DNA of 26,997 nucleotides from M55B167 sp964406095 (GCA_964406095.1 CAYOQJ010000049.1:1-26997), one strand, 5' to 3'; counted from the first letter of the stretch, positions 8,283 through 16,614 are shown. A program made the numbers and translations. The notes: a model not told the origin generated them from the letters alone.

Positions 8283-10371
8283 CAAGAAAAATTATTTCAA
8301 TCGTGAACTCAGTTGGTTGCAATTTAACATGCGGGTACTGCATGAAGCCTATAATCCGGCGACTCCGTTGCTGGAAAAATTGAAGTTTTTAGCTATCACC
8401 GCCTCAAATCTGGACGAATTTTTCATGGTGCGTGTTGGCGGATTACATACTGCCTGCAAAGGTGGTCACCGTCGCCGTGACATCTCCGGTTTAACTCCAC
8501 ACCGACAATTGCAGGCGATACAGCGCAAAGCGCGTGAAATGAACCGTTATGAGTACAACTGCTTCAACACAATCATCGAACCGGAACTGATGGCAGCCGG
8601 AATTGAACGTGTGACAATTGAAAAGCTCAATCTCGGTCAGCACAATTTCATCTTTGACCTGTTTAACGAAGAGCTTCTCTCATGCCTCACTCCTATCCGC
8701 CTGACAGCCCACTTCCGTCCTCCGCTAATTCATTCGCTTGCTTTGTACTGCGCGGTACGTATGCAGGGTGATGATGAAAAATCGGATGGTCTGGCTCTGA
8801 TTGCGCTGCAGCCGGAGGAGCGCCGGATCATAGACCTGCCGACACAACGCGGTTATCAATTCATTTTAATTGAAGATATTGTTAAAACTAACATTAAGCT
8901 ATGGTTCCCCGGTCAGAAGGTGAAAGAGTGTGTCTGTTTCCGTATCACGCGCAATGCTGACATGACTGTACAGGAGGACGAAGCTCCCGATCTTCTGAGT
9001 GGAATGGAAGAGGTGCTTGAAGAACGCAAGATCAGTGACTGCATTCGCCTTGAGGTTGAAGCTGCTGCCAGCGGTACCATCGTAAAAATGCTGCAGAATC
9101 TCGTAACTGCGGACAATTCGCAAACCTATTTGCAAGATGGGCCAATTGATTTGAAAGCGTTTATGGCTTTGACTGGACTCAGCGGTTTTGAACATCTGAA
9201 ATTCGAAGTGTGGCCACCGTTGCCCAACCCGATGGTTGATTCTAAAAGTGCGCTCATACCCCAGATACGTGAATGTGATATTTTACTTCATCATCCCTAT
9301 GAAAGCTTTGATCCGGTTGTCCGTTTTTTGGAAGAGGCTTCCAGCGACCCATCAGTAATTGCTATCAAACAGGTACTCTACCGTACCAGCCGCAACAGCC
9401 CGATTGTCAATGCCCTGAAAAAAGCGGCACGCCGCGGCAAAGCGGTCACGGTTCTTGTAGAGCTCAAAGCACGTTTTGATGAAGAGCGAAACATAGAAGA
9501 AGCTGCCGAACTTGAGCTGGCTGGAGCGCAGGTCATTTATGGCGTAAAAGGTTTTAAAACCCATGCCAAGATATGTCTGGTGGTTCGCAGGGAACACTGT
9601 GGCATCGTGCGTTACGCGCATTTCGGTACCGGTAATTACAACGATGTCACCGCCCGAATATACGGTGATATCGGTTTGCTGACTTGCAATGAGGATCTCT
9701 GTGCCGATGCGGCCGCTTTTTTCAACATCATCGGGGCACACACTCAACCTCGACCTATGCGTAAAGCGGTCATGGCCCCGCTATATCTGCGGGATCGTCT
9801 GATTGAGCTGATCGATCTGGAAATTGAGATGCACCGTAAGGGCAACCGCGGACATATTTCAGCCAAAATGAACTCCTTGGTTGATCAGGTACTGATTGAC
9901 AAGCTGTACGAAGCCTCCTGCGCCGGTGTCAAAATCGACTTGAATGTGCGCGGTATCTGCTGCTTGGTACCGGGAGTAAAGGGAGTGAGTGAGAATATCA
10001 AGGTAACGAGCATCGTGGGACGATATCTTGAACACGCCCGGATATTTTGCTTCCGGCATGGCGGCAATGATAAGGTATACATCGCATCAGCCGACTGGAT
10101 GCCTCGCAACCTGGATCGCCGTTTTGAGCTGATGATTCCGATTGAATCGGAGTTTTGTCGTCACAAAGTTTTGGAGATCGTCAAAGTCTATCTGAGTGAC
10201 TCGGAAAAAAGCAGCATTCTTGGGAGTGACGGCGAATATATGCCTGTGCGCGACAGAGGTGGCAAAGCCATAAATGCGCAAGAATTCTTCTATCGCCAGG
10301 CTTGTGAGTTGTCGACACAGGCAGCTCGCCGACGCGCCACCCGCTTTGAACCGCATCGGCCTGCCACCTAA
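8272..10371 (+). CDS. ppk1: Polyphosphate kinase 1
   Basis: PPK1 reversibly transfers the ATP gamma-phosphate to a growing inorganic polyphosphate chain. The 699-residue length and domain order are those of the family: an N-terminal domain opening with YFNRELSWLQFN (8-19), the head domain, and two phospholipase-D-like C-terminal domains. The autophosphorylated histidine is His431 in GFKTHAKICLV, equivalent to E. coli His435. The second catalytic histidine is His588 in YLEHARIF, equivalent to His592. HPYESFDPVVRF (341-352) and AHFGTGNYND (449-458) are further family signatures. The start codon lies inside the 3' end of ppx, so synthesis and hydrolysis of polyphosphate are encoded as one unit. 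Confidence 0.97.
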   Translation: MAADKKNYFNRELSWLQFNMRVLHEAYNPATPLLEKLKFLAITASNLDEFFMVRVGGLHTACKGGHRRRDISGLTPHRQLQAIQRKAREMNRYEYNCFNTIIEPELMAAGIERVTIEKLNLGQHNFIFDLFNEELLSCLTPIRLTAHFRPPLIHSLALYCAVRMQGDDEKSDGLALIALQPEERRIIDLPTQRGYQFILIEDIVKTNIKLWFPGQKVKECVCFRITRNADMTVQEDEAPDLLSGMEEVLEERKISDCIRLEVEAAASGTIVKMLQNLVTADNSQTYLQDGPIDLKAFMALTGLSGFEHLKFEVWPPLPNPMVDSKSALIPQIRECDILLHHPYESFDPVVRFLEEASSDPSVIAIKQVLYRTSRNSPIVNALKKAARRGKAVTVLVELKARFDEERNIEEAAELELAGAQVIYGVKGFKTHAKICLVVRREHCGIVRYAHFGTGNYNDVTARIYGDIGLLTCNEDLCADAAAFFNIIGAHTQPRPMRKAVMAPLYLRDRLIELIDLEIEMHRKGNRGHISAKMNSLVDQVLIDKLYEASCAGVKIDLNVRGICCLVPGVKGVSENIKVTSIVGRYLEHARIFCFRHGGNDKVYIASADWMPRNLDRRFELMIPIESEFCRHKVLEIVKVYLSDSEKSSILGSDGEYMPVRDRGGKAINAQEFFYRQACELSTQAARRRATRFEPHRPAT

Positions 10372-10395
10372 CACGCAACCTCAGCAACAGTAGCC

Positions 10396-10407
10396 GTTTT
10401 TAAAAAC
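10396..10407. repeat. 12-bp palindrome between ppk1 and pfkA
   Basis: GTTTTTAAAAAC is a perfect palindrome in the 50-base gap before the pfkA ribosome binding site (GAGGAG at 10411-10416). It is too close to the start to be a normal terminator. A protein binding site or chance is equally possible. Confidence 0.3.
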
Positions 10408-10421
10408 AGAGAGGAGCATAC

Positions 10422-11537
10422 ATGTCAATAACCAGATGCATCGGAATTCTTACCGCCGGCGGTGACTGTCCCGGCCTCAACGCCGCAATCCGCGGCGTTG
10501 CGAAATCCGTAATGAGTCGCGGCATCAAGGTAATCGGTATCCAGGATGGATTCCGAGGACTTGTTGAAAACCGTATGGTTGCACTGGAAGACAAAGATGT
10601 AAGCGGCATATTGACACATGGCGGAACCTATCTGGGTTCATCACGGGACAAACCGCACAAGATGAACATGGGTGGTAAAACCATGGACATGACTGCCGTT
10701 GCTTTGGACAATCTTAAAAGGAATCATATCGACTGTCTGGTCTGTTTGGGTGGCAACGGAACCCAGAAAAATGCCATGCGACTGCACACCACCGGCGGCA
10801 TCAATGTTGTAACATTGCCCAAGACCATTGACAACGATGTTGCAGAGACCGATATTACCTTTGGTTTCGATTCTGCCATGACAATTGCCACCGAGGCGAT
10901 CGACCGTCTGCACACCACTGCGACCAGTCATCATCGCGTGATTGTGTGCGAAGTTATGGGTCATAGTGCTGGCTGGCTGGCACTTGGCGCGGGTATCGCG
11001 GGCGGCGCTGATGTGATTTTGATTCCTGAAATACCTTACGACATCGAGATTGTGTTGCGTCATCTGCGTGAACGACGACAGAATCACAAACGTTTTTCCA
11101 TTATTGCAGTAGCGGAAGGTGCCTGTTCAAAGGAAGAAACCGCCGCGCCCTCCGCAAAATCCAGAAAAAAAAAGGAGGGGCAGGTTCGCCTGACCACCGA
11201 CGGGCAGCTTCTGGTGCAGGAACCGAAGGCCAGCCGTCTGGCACGTGAAATTCAGCAGACTTCCGGAATCGAGGTTCGGGTTACGTCGCTTGGTCATGTT
11301 CAACGCGGCGGCCCCCCCACCCCGACCGACCGTCTGCTCTGCACACGGCTGGGTGCGAAAGCCGGTGAAGCAATCGCCACCAACAAATTCAATGTTATGA
11401 TTGCCGTGCGCGGTGAAGAGTGTGTAACTATACCACTGGAGCGGGTGGCGGGGATAACCAAATGCATTCCTCCGAAGCATCAATGGATTCAGACCGCTGT
11501 TTCCATCGGCACCTGTCTGGGAGACACAATAAAATGA
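10422..11537 (+). CDS. pfkA: 6-phosphofructokinase with mixed ATP/PPi signature
   Basis: This 371-residue enzyme phosphorylates fructose 6-phosphate at C1, the committed step of glycolysis. Family motifs are LTAGGDCPGLNAAIRG (10-25), GGNGT (110-114), PKTIDND (133-139, catalytic base Asp137), MGHSAGWLALG (179-189) and GHVQRGG (291-297) followed by PTDR. The residue matching E. coli Gly104 is Gly113, as in ATP users. The residue matching Gly124 is Lys134, as in pyrophosphate-type enzymes. The usual metal-ligand Asp103 is Asn112. The phosphoryl donor therefore cannot be assigned safely from sequence. A short lysine-rich insert (246-251) is coded by a run of nine A. GAGGAG lies 5 bases before the ATG. 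The stop overlaps the next start as ATGA, indicating coupling. Confidence 0.93.
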   Translation: MSITRCIGILTAGGDCPGLNAAIRGVAKSVMSRGIKVIGIQDGFRGLVENRMVALEDKDVSGILTHGGTYLGSSRDKPHKMNMGGKTMDMTAVALDNLKRNHIDCLVCLGGNGTQKNAMRLHTTGGINVVTLPKTIDNDVAETDITFGFDSAMTIATEAIDRLHTTATSHHRVIVCEVMGHSAGWLALGAGIAGGADVILIPEIPYDIEIVLRHLRERRQNHKRFSIIAVAEGACSKEETAAPSAKSRKKKEGQVRLTTDGQLLVQEPKASRLAREIQQTSGIEVRVTSLGHVQRGGPPTPTDRLLCTRLGAKAGEAIATNKFNVMIAVRGEECVTIPLERVAGITKCIPPKHQWIQTAVSIGTCLGDTIK

Positions 11538-12331
11538 AACAGATCAGAAAACGTGAATTCATAAGCGGCTTATGCCGGGGAGCTGTTACTTTCACTCCGG
11601 CATTCACTCTGGCGGGCGGGCTGAATGCCGATCACAATAACAATTCTGAAAAAGCACTTCCGAAAGTGACGACAACTCGCCACGGAGGAATAACTGTGCA
11701 CTGCATGGTTCTGGGTGAATTGGCAGTCAACTGCTATTTTATTGCCGACTCCGCAGACAACTGTGTAGTCATAGATCCAGGAGCGCAGTCGCACGTGATA
11801 CTCGATTTTATCCGACAGCGCAAATTCCGGATCAAAGCATGGCTTCTGACCCATAGCCATCTGGATCATATCTCGGCGCTCGACGAGTGTTACGCTACCA
11901 TCAAAGCCCCCGTTGCCATGCATCCCGAAGAGAATGACTGGGCATTCTGCGACGAAAATCAGTGGGAGCCGCACTATCCGCTGACCAAAAAGGTTCCGAT
12001 TGAACGCAGACTTCGTCATTGGCAGCGTTTTACGGATGGTGGCATGTGTTACACAGTCCTGCACACACCGGGTCACTCGCCGGGTTCAGTCTGCTACTGG
12101 TTCCAGCAGGAAAAAATCATTTTCTCGGGCGACACACTTTTTGCCAGAACCGTGGGGCGGACAGATTTGCACCGTAGCAGTTCACGTGCTCTAACGCGTT
12201 CACTCGGTGTTTTTCTGGCCATGCCGCCGGCAACTGTGGTATATCCCGGACATGGTTCAGACACCACTGTACGCAAAGAACTCAGAAACAACCCCTTTCT
12301 CGGGTCGACCGATATTTTTGAAGAGTTATAA
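11534..12331 (+). CDS. Glyoxalase-II-like metallo-beta-lactamase-fold hydrolase with N-terminal export-like extension
   Basis: This 265-residue protein has the metal-binding motif THSHLDH (106-112), then HTPGHSPGS (177-185), SGDTLF (198-203) and VYPGHG (236-241). This is the ligand set of the glyoxalase II/YcbL group of thioester hydrolases in the metallo-beta-lactamase superfamily. The catalytic domain starts near residue 53. The first about 32 residues (IRKREFIS, then a moderately hydrophobic stretch ending AGGLNA) look like a weak Tat- or Sec-type signal with KR instead of RR, which is unusual for this normally cytoplasmic group. The ATG overlaps the pfkA stop (ATGA), supporting this start over an in-frame upstream one. 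A role in methylglyoxal detoxification next to glycolysis is plausible but inferred. Confidence 0.8.
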   Translation: MKQIRKREFISGLCRGAVTFTPAFTLAGGLNADHNNNSEKALPKVTTTRHGGITVHCMVLGELAVNCYFIADSADNCVVIDPGAQSHVILDFIRQRKFRIKAWLLTHSHLDHISALDECYATIKAPVAMHPEENDWAFCDENQWEPHYPLTKKVPIERRLRHWQRFTDGGMCYTVLHTPGHSPGSVCYWFQQEKIIFSGDTLFARTVGRTDLHRSSSRALTRSLGVFLAMPPATVVYPGHGSDTTVRKELRNNPFLGSTDIFEEL

Positions 12332-12413
12332 TCCTGTGCGGTGGAGAGTACGTTCTGCGCAAAGTGCAACGAGTAACAGATGTGTCCGCAGCGGATGGAA
12401 GATTTAAATACAG

Positions 12414-12443
12414 TTGCGACAATCTCTCTGCAAGTGCTACAAT
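12414..12443 (+). promoter_or_regulatory. Candidate sigma70-type promoter for ilvD
   Basis: TTGCGA (12414-12419) and TACAAT (12438-12443) are separated by 18 bases, about 60 bases before the ilvD ATG. The 171-base gap after the preceding gene, together with this match, suggests that ilvD is transcribed separately. Confidence 0.45.
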
Positions 12444-12502
12444 GCGAATCGTTCAGAAATTTTAATCAGCTAAAAAAAACATCATAGCAGAAGGATAAGA
12501 TC

Positions 12503-14173
12503 ATGATCAGCGACACGGTCAAAAAAGGGTTTCAAAGGGCGCCACACAGAGGACTTTTCCGTGCTACGGGTATCGGGAACGAAGATTTTCCCAAGCCCTT
12601 CATCGGAGTGTGCAATTCATATACCGATGTCGTTCCGGGGCACTGCCACCTCAACAAGGTCGGAGAATGGATTAAACAATGTATCCGCGATGCGGGCGGT
12701 GTGCCCTTTGAGTTCAACACAATTGGAATCTGTGACGGCATCGCCATGGGTCACAGTGGCATGAAGTATTCACTGCCGAGCCGGGAACTGATTGCCGATT
12801 CAGTCGAGTCCATGGTCAAGGCACACTGTTTCGATGCGATGATCTGCATACCGAACTGCGACAAAATCGTACCAGGCATGATTCTTGGTGCAGTTCGGGC
12901 CAATATACCCACCATTTTCTGCAGCGGAGGTCCAATGATGGCGGGACATATCAACGGCAAGGCGGTTGATCTGATCTCCATTTTCGAGGGTGTCGCTCAG
13001 TTCAATAATGGCAAAATCACGGAGGGGGAACTCGAATCTATTGAGAAGGCGGGTTGTCCGACCTGCGGCTCCTGTTCCGGAATGTTCACCGCCAATTCAA
13101 TGAACTGTCTCTGCGAGGCGATCGGATTAGCTTTGCCGGGCAACGGTACAATCCCGGCAGTTGACCCGCAACGCAAGGATTTGTGGAAGCAGGCTGCCCT
13201 GCGGGTTGTCGAAATGGCACTGGCTGAAGCCCCCCTGCCGCGTGATATAATCACGCTGGAATCACTCGACAACGCCTTCGCGCTGGACATGGCAATGGGA
13301 GGCAGTACCAACACGGTTTTGCACACGCTGGCAATAGCGCGTGAAGCCGGAATAAAATACGATTTAAACCGCATCAATCAGATTTCACAACGCTGCCCCA
13401 ACATTTGCAAGGTCTCGCCATCTTGCAGCTATCACATTGAGGATGTCAACACCGCCGGTGGCATTTCGGCCATTCTAAAAAGGATTGAAGAGTGTGTCCC
13501 GGGGCTGCTCAACACCAATGCACCGACGGTGAGCGGCAGAAGTCTCGGTGAAACCATAGCCGTTGCCGAGGTACGGGACAACGATGTGATCCGCACAAAG
13601 GAGCGTGTATATTCCCAGGATGGCGGGTTGACCATCCTCTACGGCAATCTGGCGGAAGAGGGCGCTGTGGTTAAAAAAGCCGGTGTCTCCGCGCCGATGA
13701 TGGAGTTTGAAGGTGAAGCGATTTGTTTCGATTCACAGGACGAAGCCTGCGACGGAATTCTGGCCGGCAAGGTACGATCAGGACATGTGGTGGTAATCCG
13801 CTACGAAGGTCCTAAAGGTGGACCGGGAATGCAGGAGATGTTGGCCCCCACCTCCTATATTATGGGTGCTGGCCTGGGTGATTCGGTAGCGTTGATAACC
13901 GACGGACGTTTTTCCGGCGGCACACGTGGTGCATGCATCGGACATATTTCGCCGGAAGCTGCCGAAGGCGGTTTGATCGGATTACTGCGTGATGGCGATA
14001 AGATCCGCATCAATCTCAACACCCACACACTGGAGGCTTTGATAGATAATGATGAAATTGAGCACCGTCGAGCAATCGCGCCGCAGTGGAAGCCACGTGC
14101 AATCGGCGGCTGGTTGCAACGCTATTCACTGGTGGTCAACAACGCCAGCACCGGTGCGTCGCTTATTCAGTAA
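12503..14173 (+). CDS. ilvD: Dihydroxy-acid dehydratase
   Basis: IlvD dehydrates 2,3-dihydroxy-isovalerate and 2,3-dihydroxy-3-methylvalerate to the 2-keto acids that precede valine and isoleucine. It is a cytoplasmic Fe-S enzyme. The 556-residue length is normal. Signatures are CNSYTDVVPGH (37-47), IPNCDKIVPGM (116-126) with Cys119, CPTCGSCSGMFTANSMNCL (185-203) and, near the C-terminus, DGRFSGGTRGACIGHISPEA. The PGH form of the first motif resembles E. coli-type enzymes rather than plant-type [2Fe-2S] ones, but the cluster type is not decided by that alone. AAGGA at 12491-12495 sits 7 bases before the ATG. No other ilv or leu gene is in the window. Confidence 0.96.
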   Translation: MISDTVKKGFQRAPHRGLFRATGIGNEDFPKPFIGVCNSYTDVVPGHCHLNKVGEWIKQCIRDAGGVPFEFNTIGICDGIAMGHSGMKYSLPSRELIADSVESMVKAHCFDAMICIPNCDKIVPGMILGAVRANIPTIFCSGGPMMAGHINGKAVDLISIFEGVAQFNNGKITEGELESIEKAGCPTCGSCSGMFTANSMNCLCEAIGLALPGNGTIPAVDPQRKDLWKQAALRVVEMALAEAPLPRDIITLESLDNAFALDMAMGGSTNTVLHTLAIAREAGIKYDLNRINQISQRCPNICKVSPSCSYHIEDVNTAGGISAILKRIEECVPGLLNTNAPTVSGRSLGETIAVAEVRDNDVIRTKERVYSQDGGLTILYGNLAEEGAVVKKAGVSAPMMEFEGEAICFDSQDEACDGILAGKVRSGHVVVIRYEGPKGGPGMQEMLAPTSYIMGAGLGDSVALITDGRFSGGTRGACIGHISPEAAEGGLIGLLRDGDKIRINLNTHTLEALIDNDEIEHRRAIAPQWKPRAIGGWLQRYSLVVNNASTGASLIQ

Positions 14174-14188
14174 GAGAGGCCGGACACT

Positions 14189-15169
14189 CTAACACTTTAT
14201 TCGTTTGAGGATTTCATCGTGCCAGATAAATGGCGTGTGCGGGATGGAAGCTAAATCAAAACGATTCAAGACAGCCGCCAGCGAGAGTTCTTGACCCTGC
14301 CTCGCCCAGCCGCAGGAAGCCGCCAGCGTGCCGATAATGCGCTGCGGGGTTACCCCTGCCTCACGATAGCTGGCTACCCGCGTATCCCCATGCCTTTTGG
14401 CCAGACGGCGTCCATCCGGACCCACTACCAGCGGCAGGTGAAAATACTCAGGTAGCGGCAATCCCAGAGCCCGGTAGATCAGAATCTGACGCGGTGTGGC
14501 ACTGAGCAGATCATCACCCCGCACTATCTGGTTGATTTCCATGGCATCGTCATCCATCACAACAGCCAGCATATAACCGGCGCCCTGCGCATGACGGGCC
14601 AGCACAAAATCGCCGGAGACTTCATACGGAACCTGCGAGTATTCGCCATGAAAGCCATCATTGAAGGTGACCTTTTCTCCCTCCGGCACACGGAAACGCC
14701 AGGCGGGGATACGGTTTTGTGGCATCGTACTGCGGGCGCTTTCAAAATCATTGAACTGTCCGCGACAGGTGCCGCTGTAGTACAGGCACTCATTACTGTG
14801 CGGTGCTGACAGACCCGCCTCGACATCACGCCGCGAGCAGGTGCATGGATAAACCAGCCCCGCACTTTTGAGTTTGCGCAGAGCCCGCGCATAGAGTTCC
14901 GTGCGGTTGCTCTGCACATATTCGGCATCGCTGTCGCCGCGACCATAACCCTCATCCCAGTCAAAACCGAGCCAGCGCAGATCATCAATCATGGCAGCGA
15001 CCGCTCCAGGTTTGTTTTTGGGATGGTCAAGATCCTCAATGCGCATAACAATTCTGCCGCCCTTGCTACGAGCTAGCAACCAGGTTACCATGAAGGTGCG
15101 GATATTTCCGAGATGGAGTGCTCCGGTTGGACTCGGAGCCAGTCTACCTTTTATCTCAATCTGATTCAC
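14189..15169 (-). CDS. gluQ: Glutamyl-queuosine tRNA(Asp) synthetase
   Basis: GluQ-RS is a truncated glutamyl-tRNA synthetase paralogue that attaches glutamate to queuosine at position 34 of tRNA-Asp. The 326-residue length lacks the anticodon-binding domain, as expected. It shows the class I motif in APSPTGALHLGNIRT (11-25), MRIEDLDHP (42-50), the zinc site CTC at 109-111 with YSGTC at 131-135, and the KMSKS equivalent RLAKRHGDT (255-263). The start is GTG. A -10-like TATAAT lies at 15182-15187, which would give a very short leader. The gene converges on ilvD with a 15-base gap. Its presence implies that the organism makes or salvages queuosine. Confidence 0.94.
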   Translation of the reverse strand: MNQIEIKGRLAPSPTGALHLGNIRTFMVTWLLARSKGGRIVMRIEDLDHPKNKPGAVAAMIDDLRWLGFDWDEGYGRGDSDAEYVQSNRTELYARALRKLKSAGLVYPCTCSRRDVEAGLSAPHSNECLYYSGTCRGQFNDFESARSTMPQNRIPAWRFRVPEGEKVTFNDGFHGEYSQVPYEVSGDFVLARHAQGAGYMLAVVMDDDAMEINQIVRGDDLLSATPRQILIYRALGLPLPEYFHLPLVVGPDGRRLAKRHGDTRVASYREAGVTPQRIIGTLAASCGWARQGQELSLAAVLNRFDLASIPHTPFIWHDEILKRIKC

Positions 15170-15181
15170 CTTCAGCTCTCA

Positions 15182-15187
15182 ATTATA
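15182..15187 (-). promoter_or_regulatory. -10-like element upstream of gluQ
   Basis: On the minus strand this reads TATAAT, 12 bases before the gluQ GTG. The best -35 partner at 17-base spacing (TAGCGT) is poor, so this is a weak promoter call. Confidence 0.3.
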
Positions 15188-15252
15188 ACTGCTTATGATA
15201 AACAACGCTACAGTGCCGGGGGGGCTACTCAAAGACCGGCAAGATTAAAGTT

Positions 15253-16437
15253 TTAAAGTTTGCGATTAGCTTCGAAAACCCTGTCCAGCATATAAGCGCG
15301 GCGGTTTTCAAAGGTGACGTTCCAATCTTTATCCTGCAGCGGCAGGTCGAAGACCCACATGGCGGAGAGTGGAATTTTATTGAACACAATTGCGTCGACA
15401 ATCTCCATGAAGAGTTTCTGTTCCTCTGCGGCATTAACATTCTGCGATGCGCCGAATTCACCGATAAAGAGCGGTTTGCCATGTCGATCGGATAGCTGTT
15501 TCAGCAGATTGATTAGCGAGTGCAGGTTCTCGCAGCACCCCGAGTATTTATCCGCTTCTCTGGGATAAAGATGCACACTCATCACATCGTAGGGATCAGG
15601 ATTATCTCTGACGAGAATCTGATCGAACTGGGCGGGAGTATCTTTTGTCCAGCTTTTTTCGTTGGTATTATGCCAGGCATGCGGACGTGGTATCGAATTG
15701 CCGGTGATGATCAGACGATGATCATCAAGTTCGCGTACCGCCTGGGCGAATGTCTGAAAGGCTGTCAGCATCATTGTAGAGGAAAGCTCATCACGCTCTG
15801 ATCGGGCTGCAGCGGTTTTAAGCTTGGGCCAGACGGGTGGCCGGTGTGTGGAAGCATTGGGCAGATCAACATGCAGGTTGTACTCGTTGCCGAATTCCCA
15901 GGCCCAGATAGCAGGTGAATTTTTGTAGCGTCCAACCACTTCCCGGGTGTAGGTGCGGATAAACCCGGAGGTTTTGCTGTTTGGGTTGCCGAATTGATCC
16001 ATCGGTTCTCCGACAAGATCGGGAAAGGTGGACATGTGCCAGAAAAGAGATGGTATCAGACCGATCTGATTCTGCTCGGCGCAAAGCACAATCTCATCCA
16101 GCAACTTGAAATAAGCTTGCTTATCTTTCTGATACAAATCCCAATCCACCGGCCAGAATCCGCAGGCCATGAAACGTACAAAGGGCACGCCGCTCTGAGC
16201 CAACCGTGCAAGATTGTGCTGAGTTGAATTATCCTCCCGGTTTTTAATCTTTCTCTGAAAAAGACTGAAGTAGTTGACACCCATACCGCGATAGGGCGTA
16301 CCGCGCAGATGCAAGACCCCCTCTTTAACATGCAGCCCATGGCAGGCTTCACGTGTTTCCCGTTCGCTGAGTGTCAAATTGCCACATCCTACCTGCAGCA
16401 GCAGAACTGTTGTTATGATCAAACGCCCTGTTTCCAT
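15253..16437 (-). CDS. Exported GH5-like glycoside hydrolase (clan GH-A), putative mannanase/cellulase type
   Basis: This 394-residue protein has an N-terminal hydrophobic segment (6-15) running to LQVGCGN. Cys18 could be a lipoprotein cysteine, although the lipobox is imperfect. The rest is a (beta/alpha)8 clan GH-A hydrolase. It shows the acid/base Glu185 in WEFGNEYNL, SVHLYP with His289, and the nucleophile Glu327 in FIGEFGASQN, with a C-terminal AMWVFDLP strand (359-366). Substrate relatives include beta-mannanases and endoglucanases, and the exact family is not certain. I start at 16437 because GGAGG (16443-16447) lies 5 bases upstream. An in-frame ATG seven codons earlier would leave that site inside the gene. 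It is divergent from serC, with its own promoter. Confidence 0.8.
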   Translation of the reverse strand: METGRLIITTVLLLQVGCGNLTLSERETREACHGLHVKEGVLHLRGTPYRGMGVNYFSLFQRKIKNREDNSTQHNLARLAQSGVPFVRFMACGFWPVDWDLYQKDKQAYFKLLDEIVLCAEQNQIGLIPSLFWHMSTFPDLVGEPMDQFGNPNSKTSGFIRTYTREVVGRYKNSPAIWAWEFGNEYNLHVDLPNASTHRPPVWPKLKTAAARSERDELSSTMMLTAFQTFAQAVRELDDHRLIITGNSIPRPHAWHNTNEKSWTKDTPAQFDQILVRDNPDPYDVMSVHLYPREADKYSGCCENLHSLINLLKQLSDRHGKPLFIGEFGASQNVNAAEEQKLFMEIVDAIVFNKIPLSAMWVFDLPLQDKDWNVTFENRRAYMLDRVFEANRKL

Positions 16438-16442
16438 AGAAA

Positions 16443-16447
16443 CCTCC
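16443..16447 (-). promoter_or_regulatory. Ribosome binding site deciding the hydrolase start
   Basis: On the minus strand this reads GGAGG, 5 bases before the ATG at 16437. It selects this ATG over the one at 16458. Confidence 0.7.
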
Positions 16448-16452
16448 AGTGA

Positions 16453-16469
16453 TAACAATTATGTTGTTA
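16453..16469. repeat. Inverted repeat in the hydrolase leader (possible operator)
   Basis: TAACAA (16453-16458) and TTGTTA (16464-16469) are separated by 5 bases and overlap the predicted minus-strand transcription start. The symmetry and position suit a repressor site for a sugar-regulated hydrolase. No regulator gene is nearby, so this is inference. Confidence 0.3.
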
Positions 16470-16474
16470 GCTGT

Positions 16475-16503
16475 GTTATACGAAACTTTACCGATCGTAT
16501 CAA
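16475..16503 (-). promoter_or_regulatory. Sigma70-type promoter for the GH5-like hydrolase
   Basis: On the minus strand TTGATA (16503-16498) and TATAAC (16480-16475) are separated by exactly 17 bases. The -10 is about 38 bases before the ATG at 16437. Confidence 0.55.
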
Positions 16504-16550
16504 TGATTTTCTCGTCGGGCGAACTTTTGAAAAAGTATTATATTTGATTC

Positions 16551-16580
16551 TTGAGATAAACGGTGATAAATCACTATAAT
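16551..16580 (+). promoter_or_regulatory. Sigma70-type promoter for serC
   Basis: TTGAGA (16551-16556) and a perfect TATAAT (16575-16580) are separated by 18 bases. The expected start near 16587 gives a short leader containing GGAGGA at 16603-16608. Confidence 0.6.
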
Positions 16581-16614
16581 ACTGATTTATTCACAAATCT
16601 CTGGAGGATTCGAT

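Noticed and set aside
11420..11533. Upstream start for the glyoxalase-II-like gene
   Set aside because: It would overlap pfkA by over 100 bases. The ATGA overlap at 11534 is the expected coupled start.
16451..16470. Similarity of GATAACAATT to a lac-type operator
   Set aside because: The match is short and half-site only, and no LacI-family gene is nearby. It is kept only as a generic inverted repeat.
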